From contig CAJPSG010000006.1 in the NCBI GenBank assembly GCA_905373195.1, positions 1-13,779 of the forward strand: a stretch of DNA of 13,779 bases, read 5' to 3'. The notes under the pieces were generated by a model. It saw nothing but the letters and a program-made list of their open reading frames with translations, was not told where the DNA came from and did not search any database. This DNA is from Kingella oralis. GTDB lineage: Bacteria > Pseudomonadota > Gammaproteobacteria > Burkholderiales > Neisseriaceae. Shown here piece by piece: positions 1-7,372 of this stretch. Position numbers and translations under genes: made by a program. Position 1 is the stretch's first letter. Each line of letters opens with the position of its first letter.

Positions 1-927
1 GATTTGGTGGTTGAAACCTTCGCCTGCGCCCTGCCGCCCGATGTGCACGCCGTTATCCAAGCGCATCGCCCCGTGTGGCTCAACTGGGAATACCTAAGCG
101 CGGAAGACTGGGCAATCCGCACCCACGCCATGCCCAGCCTGCAAGCCAACGGCTGCGAGAAATATTTTTGGCAAATGGGCTTTGTGCCCGAGAGCGGCGG
201 CTTGCTGCGCGAGGCGGATTACGTTGCCCAGATGGCTGCGTTTAAACAGAGGCAGCCTGAAAATACGCCCAGCCCCGAAACCGCCGCCCTGCATATTTTC
301 GCCTTTGGTTACGCCGGCGATATTTGGCCAAAATGGGCCGCCGCGTTAGCCGAACAAGAGCGCGAAATCGTGTTGCACTGCGCGGGCAAGCCCCTGCAAA
401 CCAGTTTGCAAACCTGTTTACAAGCTGGAAGCAACGTTTCAGGCAGCCTGAAAACAGAAAACAGCAACGATGCGCCACAAGCACGCACATTAGGCAGCCT
501 GAAAATCATCAACCAAAACTTTGTGCCGCAAGTGCAGTTTGACCGCGCCCTATGGGCAGCCGATGTGCTGATTGTGCGCGGCGAAGACAGCTTTGTCCGC
601 GCCCAGCTTGCCGGCAAGCCGTTTTTCTGGCACATCTACCCCCAAGCCCAAGCCGCCCATTTAGACAAACTCGCCGCCTTTTGGCACACGCACCACCAAC
701 ACGTCGCTCCCACCGCCGCCGTGCAACACGCCCACCAAGCCCTGTCGCACGACCTCAACGGCGCAGCCGATTTAACCCCCGCCCAACGCCGCCAACATTG
801 GCGCACCCTGCTCGCCCACCTTGCCGACTGGCAACGCAGCGCGCGCGCATGGCAGCAATATTTGCTCAACCAAAGCGATGCCGTCAGTAGGCTGCACGAT
901 TGGTTGCAAACCATCCAGCGCGTATAA
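1..927 (+). CDS. earP: EF-P arginine rhamnosyltransferase, 5'-truncated by window edge
   Basis: The product transfers rhamnose from dTDP-rhamnose to a conserved arginine of elongation factor P, which lets EF-P rescue ribosomes stalled at polyproline. It acts in the cytoplasm. The frame is open from base 1 with no stop upstream, so the TTG at 4 is not a credible start. About 308 codons are visible. The family runs near 380 residues, so the N-terminal part with its catalytic aspartate lies outside. Counting from codon 4, the family segment WLNWEYLSAEDW is near residues 26-37, a KYF..GF..ESGGLLRE block follows, and the nucleotide-sugar binding RGEDS motif is at 192-196, followed by AGKPFFWHIYPQ. 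Three DUS copies lie inside the gene. Two of them fall in a segment that reads like a non-conserved insertion (about 139-170) and are translated as GSLK. efp, often adjacent to earP, is not downstream here. The identification is by recalled family motifs and is strong. Confidence 0.93.
   Translation, partial: DLVVETFACALPPDVHAVIQAHRPVWLNWEYLSAEDWAIRTHAMPSLQANGCEKYFWQMGFVPESGGLLREADYVAQMAAFKQRQPENTPSPETAALHIFAFGYAGDIWPKWAAALAEQEREIVLHCAGKPLQTSLQTCLQAGSNVSGSLKTENSNDAPQARTLGSLKIINQNFVPQVQFDRALWAADVLIVRGEDSFVRAQLAGKPFFWHIYPQAQAAHLDKLAAFWHTHHQHVAPTAAVQHAHQALSHDLNGAADLTPAQRRQHWRTLLAHLADWQRSARAWQQYLLNQSDAVSRLHDWLQTIQRV
250..503 (+). repeat. Three intragenic DUS copies in earP
   Basis: Exact AGGCAGCCTGAA copies start at 250, 441 and 492, all on the + strand. 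The first is read as RQPEN; the other two, 51 bp apart, are in the same phase and read as GSLK. They match the Kingella dialect of the DNA uptake sequence recognised during transformation. Confidence 0.9.
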
Positions 928-931
928 CCCA

Positions 932-976
932 AAGGCAGCCTGAAAATCCCCCTTGCCATCATTTTCAGGCTGCCTT
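932..976. terminator. DUS inverted repeat between earP and tag
   Basis: Two oppositely oriented exact DUS (933-944 and 964-975) extend to a perfect 16-bp stem (932-947 with 961-976) around a 13-nt loop. It begins 4 nt after the earP stop. Paired DUS commonly act as transcription terminators in Neisseriaceae. There is no clear T run after it, so termination efficiency is uncertain. Confidence 0.7.
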
Positions 977-1013
977 ACATTCGCCTCCCCCATACACACA
1001 CCCAAAGCCCCCC

Positions 1014-1547
1014 ATGTCCCAAGCCTACTGCGACTTCTGCGCCACCCTACCCGCCAACACACAAAACCCCAACAAAGCCTACCACGACACCGAATACGGC
1101 GTGCCCGTGCAAGACGACAACCGCCTATTTGAACGACTGGTTTTAGAAATTAACCAAGCAGGGCTAAGCTGGACGACCATCCTCAACAAACGCCCCGCCT
1201 TTCAGGCTGCCTATGCCCAGTTCAACATCGCCACCGTCGCCGCCTTTGGCGAAGCCGACATCGCCCGCCTGCTCGCCAACGCAGGCATCATCCGCAACCG
1301 CCTCAAAATCCAAGCTGCCATCCACAACGCCCAGCAAATCCAACGCCTGCAACAACAATACGGCAGCTTCAAAAACTGGCTAGATGCCCACCACCCACGC
1401 AGCAAAGAAGCATGGGTTAAGCTGTTCAAACAACATTTCAGATTTATGGGCGACGAAATCGTAGGCGAATTTCTGCTCAGCACAGGCTACCTAGCAGGCG
1501 CGCATGAAAAAAGCTGCCCGCAATATCGGCAGCCTGAAAAAGCCTAG
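1014..1547 (+). CDS. tag: DNA-3-methyladenine glycosylase I
   Basis: This monofunctional base-excision enzyme removes 3-methyladenine from alkylated DNA. The chosen ATG gives 177 residues, against about 187 for the E. coli enzyme. The open frame extends further upstream, but only through the DUS hairpin. Visible family features are an N-terminal Cys cluster (C6, C9) and the YHDTEYG motif with H24. The block LEINQAGLSWTTILNKR carries the expected catalytic/base-recognition glutamate (E45) and W53. GIIRNRLKIQA follows (GIIR at 91-94), and a C-terminal H164...C168 pair would complete the family zinc site. A reverse-orientation DUS at 1201-1212 encodes FQAAY, and a near-DUS at 1527-1538 supplies the last residues (QPEK) just before the stop. 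No Shine-Dalgarno is evident before the ATG; the leader is C-rich. Confidence 0.93.
   Translation: MSQAYCDFCATLPANTQNPNKAYHDTEYGVPVQDDNRLFERLVLEINQAGLSWTTILNKRPAFQAAYAQFNIATVAAFGEADIARLLANAGIIRNRLKIQAAIHNAQQIQRLQQQYGSFKNWLDAHHPRSKEAWVKLFKQHFRFMGDEIVGEFLLSTGYLAGAHEKSCPQYRQPEKA
1201..1212 (-). repeat. DUS inside tag
   Basis: An exact reverse-complement DUS (TTCAGGCTGCCT). It is read in frame as FQAA within a conserved helical part of Tag. Confidence 0.85.
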
Positions 1548-1627
1548 CAAGCTCATGGCGCGGCGGCGGCTCGCCGCCAAACAACGTTACCCAGTTCAAC
1601 CCCATCACACACAGCCCAATCATCCAA

Positions 1628-1639
1628 AGGCAGCCTGAA
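1628..1639 (+). repeat. DUS
   Basis: An exact AGGCAGCCTGAA standing alone, 10 bp before the Correia-like element. Confidence 0.85.
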
Positions 1640-1649
1640 AACAAATTGA

Positions 1650-1754
1650 TATAGTCGCTCCAATTAAGCCTTATACAGCGTTGGCTCGCCTTGCTGTACT
1701 ACTTGTACTATCTGCGGCTCGCCGCCTTGTATAAGACTGTGTGGAGCGACTATA
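1650..1754. mobile_element. Correia-like miniature inverted-repeat element, 105 bp
   Basis: The ends are perfect 13-bp inverted repeats, TATAGTCGCTCCA at 1650-1662 and its complement at 1742-1754. Inward they continue imperfectly (shared CTTATACA at +8 on one side and +7 on the other). The internal part has GCGTTGGCTCGCCTTG followed by a TGTACTACTTGTACTATCTG segment and GCGGCTCGCCGCCTTG. From memory this closely parallels the core of the neisserial Correia repeat enclosed element, short form, which is about 105 bp and starts TATAGTGGATTAA. The length, TATA ends and core agree, but the bases inside the TIR differ. Such elements have no transposase, insert at TA, and can carry promoters or RNase III sites. 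None of those functions is demonstrated here. Confidence 0.8.
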
Positions 1755-1778
1755 AATCGCAGCAAAGCTCCAACAAAC

Positions 1779-1814
1779 TTTCAGGCTGCCCTCCCAAAGA
1801 AAAGCAGCCTGAAA
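1779..1814 (-). terminator. DUS-type inverted repeat downstream of proQ
   Basis: Near-DUS copies in opposite orientation (1780-1791 ending CCC, and 1802-1813 starting AAG) give an 11-bp stem about 2 nt beyond the proQ stop. It is a likely terminator for the leftward transcript. The flanks are A/T-rich only on part of each side. Confidence 0.6.
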
Positions 1815-1815
1815 A

Positions 1816-2277
1816 TCAATCCTCAGCCGTTTCCCCATCCACCGCACCAACTGCCTCAACCGCCCCACCTTGCTCCACTTGCGCCGCCTTAGCCGCCGCT
1901 GCTTCCGCACGACGCGCATCCTGTTTCTCAATCGCTTCGCGAATATTCGGCTGCGACAGCGCATACTGCTGCTCCTGCTCGCTCACTTCCCCTTGGAAAC
2001 GGTTATTCAAATTAAACCGCTTGCCACCACGCGCCACCGCTTTCAAATATTTCGGACGACGGCAATGGTTAGACAACACCCGATGAATCAGCACCGCATC
2101 AAACTGCGGCAGCGCCTCCACCAAATCCTTCTCAATGCCAATCGCCAACGGCTTAAACCGCTTAAACACGTCATATTTGCTATACAAATACTCCGCAATC
2201 ATATCCGTTTGCTTTTTTTTGCTCATCGTTTGCACAGCCGATTTCAATGCCGCGCCCAAAGCCGTTTCTTGTGTCAT
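1816..2277 (-). CDS. proQ: ProQ/FinO-family RNA chaperone
   Basis: The product is a small ProQ-type RNA-binding protein that binds structured sRNAs and mRNA 3' ends and affects their stability. It has 153 residues and resembles the minimal Neisseria ProQ, lacking the long C-terminal domain of E. coli ProQ. The N-terminus MTQETALGAALKSAVQTMSKKK matches my memory of the meningococcal protein. The FinO-like domain spans about 20-115, with KYDVFKRFKPLAIG (34-47) and the basic stretch HCRRPKYLKAVARGGKRF (71-88). The tail from about 120 is Ala/Glu-rich and probably disordered. The start is the ATG with TTGGAA upstream. A run of eight A (2213-2220, read on the minus strand) encodes the conserved lysines at 20-22. 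It lies 111 nt downstream of aroB in the same direction and may have its own promoter or be read through. Confidence 0.92.
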   Translation of the reverse strand: MTQETALGAALKSAVQTMSKKKQTDMIAEYLYSKYDVFKRFKPLAIGIEKDLVEALPQFDAVLIHRVLSNHCRRPKYLKAVARGGKRFNLNNRFQGEVSEQEQQYALSQPNIREAIEKQDARRAEAAAAKAAQVEQGGAVEAVGAVDGETAED

Positions 2278-2350
2278 AGTCGTATTCCAAAAATATTAAG
2301 AACTGCGTAGCGCGAGCATCGCCCGCCCTGTTTACTACGCCAAATCCAAT

Positions 2351-2362
2351 TTCAGGCTGCCT
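2351..2362 (-). repeat. DUS between aroB and proQ
   Basis: A single exact reverse-complement DUS, 27 nt past the aroB stop. It is the last exact copy before a gap of about 9.3 kb without any. Confidence 0.85.
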
Positions 2363-2388
2363 ATTGTCTAAACAGCCGCTCCGTTCAA

Positions 2389-3483
2389 TCAATCCAAAAT
2401 AAAAGGCTGCAACGCATCGCGCAAAATCTGCACATCATCCAGCGGCGTTAAAACCGCCCGCCCCAACGCAGACAACGTAACAAACCGCATTGTGCCGCTT
2501 TCTACCTTCTTATCATGCCGCATATGCGCCAACCAGCGTTCAAACGCAAACACAGGCGGCGCATCAGGCAGCTTCGCCTGCCGCATGATGGCGCGCACCC
2601 GCGCCGTATCTTCCGTTTTCAGGCTGTCTAACCGCTCCGACAGCAAACACGCCAACACACAGCCCGCCGCCACCGCCTCGCCATGCAGCCAGTTGCCATA
2701 GCCCATCTCCGCCTCAATCGCATGCCCAAACGTATGCCCCAAATTCAGCAGCGCCCGCACGCCTTGCTCCGTTTCATCCTGCGCCACAATCGCCGCTTTC
2801 ATCTGGCAGCAATGCAGCACCGCCTGCGCCAGCAACGCCTGATTGCGCCCCATCAACCCTGCCATATTCGCTTCCAGCCATTGCAAAAAATCCGCATCGC
2901 CCAAAAGCGCATATTTAATTACTTCCGCCATCCCCGCCGACAGTTCACGGTCGGGCAGCGTATCCAGCGTATCCAAATCTGCAAACACCGCCTGCGGCTG
3001 ATAAAACGCGCCAATCATATTCTTGCCCAGCGGATGATTGATGGCGGTTTTGCCGCCCACCGAAGAATCCACTTGGCTCAACAGCGTCGTCGGCACTTGC
3101 ACAAACGGAATCCCGCGTTGATAAGTTGCCGCCGCAAAGCCCGCCATATCGCCAATCACCCCGCCGCCCAGCGCAATCATCGTGGTTTTGCGGTCGGCAT
3201 GATGGCGCAGTAAACCATCGTAAATTGCATTCAACGAAGCATGGTTTTTATGCTGCTCGCCATCGGGCAACACAATCGCAAACGCCGCCATCCCATTAGC
3301 CCGCAGCGTATTTTGCAGCGTATCCAAATAAAGCGGCGCAACCACATCATTGGTAACAATCGCCACCTTTTTGCCAATATGCGCTTTCAGCAACGCAAAA
3401 TCCGCAAAAATGCCACTGCCGATATAAATCGGATAACGATGCGATGGTGCATCCACCATCAAATTATGCCAAACCTTTTTCAT
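2389..3483 (-). CDS. aroB: 3-dehydroquinate synthase
   Basis: This NAD- and divalent-metal-dependent enzyme of the shikimate pathway converts DAHP to 3-dehydroquinate in the cytoplasm. I use the ATG that yields [22 protein letters not shown] (364 aa), because it aligns best with family N-termini. An ATG 12 nt upstream and another 24 nt downstream are alternatives. Features in this numbering are the nucleotide-binding GGGVIGD at 106-112, [20 protein letters not shown] at about 130-149, and the expected metal ligands E187 (in AEVIKY), H250 (in GHTFGHAIE) and H267 (in WLHGEAV). The gene overlaps the aroK 3' end by 20 nt, which suggests translational coupling. A degenerate DUS (2618-2629) encodes part of SLKTED. 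The C-terminus ends FILD, the usual length for the family. Confidence 0.95.
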   Translation of the reverse strand: MKKVWHNLMVDAPSHRYPIYIGSGIFADFALLKAHIGKKVAIVTNDVVAPLYLDTLQNTLRANGMAAFAIVLPDGEQHKNHASLNAIYDGLLRHHADRKTTMIALGGGVIGDMAGFAAATYQRGIPFVQVPTTLLSQVDSSVGGKTAINHPLGKNMIGAFYQPQAVFADLDTLDTLPDRELSAGMAEVIKYALLGDADFLQWLEANMAGLMGRNQALLAQAVLHCCQMKAAIVAQDETEQGVRALLNLGHTFGHAIEAEMGYGNWLHGEAVAAGCVLACLLSERLDSLKTEDTARVRAIMRQAKLPDAPPVFAFERWLAHMRHDKKVESGTMRFVTLSALGRAVLTPLDDVQILRDALQPFILD

Positions 3484-4000
3484 ATTCCGATGCACACTTC
3501 AAAATCTGCTCAAACGTCGTTTGGCAATCATCCGTCCCCACTTCAATCACAATATGCGCCGTTTCCCGATAAATCGCATCCCGCGCCCGATACAAATCCC
3601 GAAACTTCGCCAACGCATCTTGCACCTGCAACAGCGGGCGGTTTCTATCCTTGCCCACACGCTCAAACAGCGTTTCAGGCTGCACATGCAAATAAACCAC
3701 CAAACCGCGTTGCCTTAAATAATCCCTATTCTGCTCACGCAAAACCGCCCCGCCGCCCGTTGCCAACACAATATTCGGCAGCAGAGTAAGCTCGTTGATG
3801 ATATTGCTTTCCCGATGGCGAAAACCCGCTTCGCCCTCCATTTCAAAAATGGTTGGGATGTTCACACCCGTGCGCTCGCAAATCACTTGGTCGCTATCCA
3901 AAAAAGAGCGATTCAAATGCTGCGCCAGCCGTTTGCCTTGCGTGGTTTTTCCCGCCCCCATTAAGCCCACTAAAAATAAATTGCCTGCTATATGTTCCAT
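3464..4000 (-). CDS. aroK: Shikimate kinase
   Basis: The enzyme phosphorylates shikimate with ATP to shikimate-3-phosphate. With the ATG at 4000 it has 178 residues, typical for AroK. Visible motifs are the P-loop GLMGAGKTT (12-20), the shikimate/Mg-binding DSD at 35-37, R61 in GFRHRE, the GGG at 82-84, and the lid arginine in NRPLL (R121). The open frame extends to a TTG at 4030, but nothing resembling this extension is expected in the family. The chosen ATG sits inside a strong hairpin (3978-4012) and lacks a Shine-Dalgarno, so initiation may be weak or controlled. It follows pilQ by 52 nt and overlaps aroB at its 3' end, as in the Neisseria pil-aroK-aroB cluster. Confidence 0.94.
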   Translation of the reverse strand: MEHIAGNLFLVGLMGAGKTTQGKRLAQHLNRSFLDSDQVICERTGVNIPTIFEMEGEAGFRHRESNIINELTLLPNIVLATGGGAVLREQNRDYLRQRGLVVYLHVQPETLFERVGKDRNRPLLQVQDALAKFRDLYRARDAIYRETAHIVIEVGTDDCQTTFEQILKCASEYEKGLA

Positions 4001-4012
4001 AGCAGGCAATTT
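3978..4012 (-). promoter_or_regulatory. Hairpin enclosing the aroK start codon (possible attenuator)
   Basis: On the minus strand, AAATTGCCTGCTA pairs perfectly with TAGCAGGCAATTT (13 bp, 9-nt loop). The A of the aroK ATG is the last base of the 5' arm, and the rest of the codon begins the loop. The 3' arm is followed by ATTTTTAG, making a T-rich run. The shape is that of an intrinsic terminator or attenuator located 41 nt past the pilQ stop, overlapping the first aroK codons. Confidence 0.6.
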
Positions 4013-4052
4013 TAACTTAAATTTGCACAATATGCAGATTTTTTACATGATA

Positions 4053-6155
4053 TTAGTAGCGCATTACGCTGGTTTCGCTGCCCATAATGCGAGGCGTAAT
4101 AAAGAACAGCAATTCGTTGCGGCTATTGTTGCGCGAACGTGTTTTAAACAAGTTCCCCAATACAGGCAAATCACCCAGCATAGGCACTTTTTTCACGTTA
4201 TTTTGAATCACTTCTTGATACACGCCGCCAACAACCAAAGTGCCACCATCTTCAATCATGGCTTGTGTTTTCACCGATTGTGTACGGATGCTTGGCTCGC
4301 CTTCTGAGCTTTGGTAAGTGTTATCAGGCGTATCTTTGTTAATGGTAACGTCCATAATAATCTTGTTATCAGGCGTAATGCGTGGCAACACTTTCAAGCT
4401 CATCACCGCATCTTTAAACGAAGTTGTGGTGCTGCCATCGCTATCGCGCGTGGTGTAAGGCACTTGATAACCTTGTTTAATTTCAGCTTCTTGGCGGTCT
4501 TGCGTTAGAACGCGAGGGGTAGAAATGGTTTTACTGCGACCTTCTGCTTCGGAAGCGGAGAGTTCCAAGCCTAAGACACCAGAGCTAAATGAACGCACAA
4601 CAGCAATTGAACCCACCGCAGCAGCCGCAGGAAGATTTACGTTAGGTGCAAATGGAATTCCATTAGATCTAGAGCTTCCACTTCCACCATAACGAGAATT
4701 TCGTTCAATACCATTATTCCAATTGTTACCCCATGAAGTACTACCATTACGACCAGCACCAAATTTCACACCCAATTCACGGGATAAGGTATCCGATGCT
4801 TCAACAATCCGCGCTTCCACCATCACTTGACGCGCAGGTACATCCAATTCCTCAATCAACGCATTGAATTTTTGGATAACGGATTTCACATCATTAACAA
4901 TCAATGTGTTGGTGGCAGGGTCAATCAACGCGCTGCCACGCGAAGTCAAGATAGAATTACTAGAACTGCCTGAGCTTCCATCAGAAATGCGCAGAATTTT
5001 CTTAAATTCTTCAACATTTTTATATTTCAATTGGAAACTTTGAGAAATTAACGGTCCCAAATCATCCAACTCTTTGCGCGCCGTTAATTCTGCTTTATCG
5101 CGTGCCAACATTTCAGCACGAGGCGCAACATTGATGATGTTGCCTACACGGCGCATATCCAATTCACGTGCATCCAAAATCAAATCCAACGCTTGATCCC
5201 AAGGCACATCTTTCAGAGAAAGTGTCATTTTGCCTTGCACGCTATCGCTGGCCACAATGTTCATGCCTGATTCTGTTGCCAAAATTTGCAAAACAGTTCG
5301 CACATCAACATTTTGGAAATCAAGAGAGATGCGTTTGCCTGTGAATTTTTGTTTGGTTTTATTCGCACCAATGCCCAATTCAGTAACATTTTTAGTTGGG
5401 GTAATTTGGATGCTTTGGCGACCATTTTTGCCTGTGATGGTATGTTTCCATGTGCCTTGGTTGCGCAGAGTGATTTGCGTATCGTTGCCCACACGGCGAA
5501 CACTAATTGTGCGAACAGGTGTAGAAAAATCTGTTACATCCAAATTGCGTTGCGCTTGTGCTGGCAATGGATAGTTTTTCAGCGTAATAACCACACGGTC
5601 GCTCTGTGAACGAACCTGAGGCTCCCCTGTGAAGTTTGATGAGAATTCAACCACACCAGAATTATTGCCACCTTTATGGAAATCAATATTGAAAGGAACA
5701 GAAGAAGAATAAGCATTTTGTGTTTGCGCACTTCTTGCGGCAGGAACAGCACTTACTGGCGCAGAATTAGATGAACTCGCTTCGCTCAGCTGAACCCATA
5801 CTTCATTACCTTTTACTTGAACATTGTATTGACCTTCTTGCCCCAACCCCAATAAAACGCGCGTATTGCCTTCGCCTTGTGCAGTTACAATTTGATTAAG
5901 CAAATTGTCATTGAATGTTAAAGTAGGTTGTTTTACTTTTAAATCTGTATTTGCAAAATCCAATGTAATGCGAGCAGGAGATGAAGTAATAAAACCAGTT
6001 GGCTCAACCGCATCTTTATTAAATTTAAATTTAATTACGCGCTGTTTGTTCGGCAAAACAGATACTTTAATATCGGTAATGCTGCCAGCATAAGCCACTT
6101 GTGCGAGCAGACCTGCTACAAGTGCTGATAAAACTTTTACTGAATTCTTTTTCAT
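4053..6155 (-). CDS. pilQ: Type IV pilus secretin PilQ
   Basis: This outer-membrane secretin multimer forms the pore through which the pilus passes and, in Neisseriaceae, through which transforming DNA enters. It has 700 residues. The signal peptide is about 1-23 (cut after AYA). Two AMIN domains (about 25-115 and 150-255) should bind peptidoglycan, joined by a Ser/Ala-rich linker. A secretin/TonB short N-terminal domain is at about 275-345, an N1/NolW-like domain at about 370-450, and the secretin core from about 450 to the end (VEARIVEAS; LLFFITPRIMG). The linker lacks the small basic PAKQQAA-type repeats known from meningococcal PilQ. A Gly/Ser/Asn-rich variable stretch (about 470-505) interrupts the core. 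I see no cysteine anywhere. AGAGG precedes the ATG by about 9 nt. It is the last pil gene of the operon. Confidence 0.96.
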   Translation of the reverse strand: MKKNSVKVLSALVAGLLAQVAYAGSITDIKVSVLPNKQRVIKFKFNKDAVEPTGFITSSPARITLDFANTDLKVKQPTLTFNDNLLNQIVTAQGEGNTRVLLGLGQEGQYNVQVKGNEVWVQLSEASSSNSAPVSAVPAARSAQTQNAYSSSVPFNIDFHKGGNNSGVVEFSSNFTGEPQVRSQSDRVVITLKNYPLPAQAQRNLDVTDFSTPVRTISVRRVGNDTQITLRNQGTWKHTITGKNGRQSIQITPTKNVTELGIGANKTKQKFTGKRISLDFQNVDVRTVLQILATESGMNIVASDSVQGKMTLSLKDVPWDQALDLILDARELDMRRVGNIINVAPRAEMLARDKAELTARKELDDLGPLISQSFQLKYKNVEEFKKILRISDGSSGSSSNSILTSRGSALIDPATNTLIVNDVKSVIQKFNALIEELDVPARQVMVEARIVEASDTLSRELGVKFGAGRNGSTSWGNNWNNGIERNSRYGGSGSSRSNGIPFAPNVNLPAAAAVGSIAVVRSFSSGVLGLELSASEAEGRSKTISTPRVLTQDRQEAEIKQGYQVPYTTRDSDGSTTTSFKDAVMSLKVLPRITPDNKIIMDVTINKDTPDNTYQSSEGEPSIRTQSVKTQAMIEDGGTLVVGGVYQEVIQNNVKKVPMLGDLPVLGNLFKTRSRNNSRNELLFFITPRIMGSETSVMRY

Positions 6156-6190
6156 AATTTAAGCCTCTTTAAAATTTACAATCTGATGAT

Positions 6191-6709
6191 TTATTTACCC
6201 AAGTTACCAGAATCATTTAAAACTATTTCTGCTTCCCTATTCGTCCAATTGCCTGATGCATCTTCAACTACTTCCACAACCTTAATGACATCAGGTGTAA
6301 TACGAACAATCCGACCAAAGTTTTGTCCCACATGATTACCAACATTAACGGTATAAACATGCCCTTCAACTTCAATCATTGCAGATAATGCTTTGCCAGC
6401 CCCAATTGAACCCACATAATTTAGATTTTCTAAACTATAATTTTCTAGCAATTCTTTAGGTCTATTCAAATCAGGTATTTGCGAATTTTGATAAGCTGCA
6501 CGCAATCTTGCTGTGCTAAACGCGTTAGGACCAGATACTTCTGGGGGGAAGTATGCAACTGGTTCTAATTTGGCAGGCTCTTCAACAGGGCGTACCTTGG
6601 TTTTCGCCTCTGCTTTCTTTTGCGTCATCCACTCTTGCACATTTCCACTCTCTTCTGAGCAAGCAGATAGCAAAATAATAGATGATAATAATAAAAGTTT
6701 TGCTTTCAT
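6191..6709 (-). CDS. pilP: Type IV pilus assembly lipoprotein PilP
   Basis: An inner-membrane lipoprotein that links the PilN/PilO complex to the periplasmic domains of PilQ. I chose the ATG at 6709 (172 aa) because AGGA lies 7 nt upstream. The ATG 6 nt earlier (6715) has only 1 nt of spacing. The signal sequence ends in the lipobox LLSAC, with the lipidated cysteine at 17. An extended, Pro- and charge-rich linker (about 25-65) leads to the folded beta domain, about 90-165 (LNYVGSIGAGKALSAMIEVEGHVYTVNVGNHVGQNFGRI). The length is normal for PilP. It lies 26 nt after pilO and 35 nt before pilQ in one transcription unit. Confidence 0.95.
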   Translation of the reverse strand: MKAKLLLLSSIILLSACSEESGNVQEWMTQKKAEAKTKVRPVEEPAKLEPVAYFPPEVSGPNAFSTARLRAAYQNSQIPDLNRPKELLENYSLENLNYVGSIGAGKALSAMIEVEGHVYTVNVGNHVGQNFGRIVRITPDVIKVVEVVEDASGNWTNREAEIVLNDSGNLGK

Positions 6710-6735
6710 TGTCATTTCCTATTCTTACACATTCA

Positions 6736-7362
6736 TTATTCTGCTTGGCTAGCAGCAGAAGCGGCTTTCGCTTCTTTGGAAAGATCTATGGCTTTATATG
6801 TATTAGCCGTCGCTGAAAGCGTTAGCTTACTGCCATCATCTTTTGCGGATTTATTCGCGCTTGTAAGATTGATATTAGCCAATGTAACAATACGAGACAT
6901 TTTGCCCACATCACGAATAAATTGAGAAAGCTGCTCATAGCTACCCGAAACTGAAATCGCAATCGGCAAACGCTCAATCGGTTTTTCTATCACAGACTCA
7001 CCAGGTGTTACATTGGTCATAGTTAGATTATTTTTAGCAGCCGCTTGGTGCAATTCTTGAATAAGCGTTGGAATTTCGGCAGTTGTTGGCAACTGTTTCA
7101 ACAACACATCCAAAGATGCCTCAATCAATTCCAATTCTTTTTTCAGATTGTCTAAGCTAGCAGCCTGAACACTTTTAGTTTCAAAGTCTGCTTTTAACCT
7201 AGTTTCTTCTTCTTGCTTCTCTTTGTATTCATCCCATTGCCCTTGGAATAATACAAAATAACCAGCAACCACAATAACAACTGCAACGATTGCCGCCAGC
7301 AAAAATTGCACTGCTTTGCTTTGCAAATGGAGTTTATCCCATTGAATTTCATTTAAATTCAT
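6736..7362 (-). CDS. pilO: Type IV pilus inner-membrane protein PilO
   Basis: PilO heterodimerises with PilN in the periplasm and forms the alignment subcomplex of the pilus machine. The ATG at 7362 (208 aa) is preceded by AAGGTGAT at ideal spacing, and that site overlaps the pilN stop. A GTG three codons earlier is less likely. A short cytoplasmic N-terminus is followed by one membrane segment at about 19-40 (VQFLLAAIVAVVIVVAGYFVLF), a Glu/Lys-rich coiled coil (about 45-90), and a ferredoxin-like periplasmic domain (about 95-190). The tail is Ala/Ser-rich. A 10-base DUS core (7160-7169) falls in the coiled-coil region. Confidence 0.95.
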   Translation of the reverse strand: MNLNEIQWDKLHLQSKAVQFLLAAIVAVVIVVAGYFVLFQGQWDEYKEKQEEETRLKADFETKSVQAASLDNLKKELELIEASLDVLLKQLPTTAEIPTLIQELHQAAAKNNLTMTNVTPGESVIEKPIERLPIAISVSGSYEQLSQFIRDVGKMSRIVTLANINLTSANKSAKDDGSKLTLSATANTYKAIDLSKEAKAASAASQAE

Positions 7363-7372
7363 TGTAATCACC

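Larger units (their letters stand above)
1548..1815. other. Intergenic region between convergent tag and proQ
   Basis: This 268-bp stretch has no convincing gene. From left to right it holds a GC-rich hairpin centred on GGCGGCTCGCCGCC (about 1565-1578), a single DUS at 1628-1639, the Correia-like element at 1650-1754, and the DUS inverted repeat at 1779-1814 next to the proQ stop. Confidence 0.8.

Noticed and set aside
4..6. TTG as the true earP start
   Set aside because: The frame is open to base 1, and about 70-75 conserved N-terminal residues would be missing.
900..1013. N-terminal extension of tag
   Set aside because: The in-frame extension crosses the earP end and the DUS hairpin, and family proteins start near the ATG at 1014.
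2300..2340. GCGTAG...CTACGC inverted repeat upstream of proQ
   Set aside because: The stem is only 6 bp with a loop of over 20 nt, not distinguishable from chance.
3241..4307. Rightward open frames at 3241-3789 and 3795-4307
   Set aside because: They are antisense to aroB, aroK and pilQ, have biased His/Arg/Pro composition, and straddle real gene boundaries.
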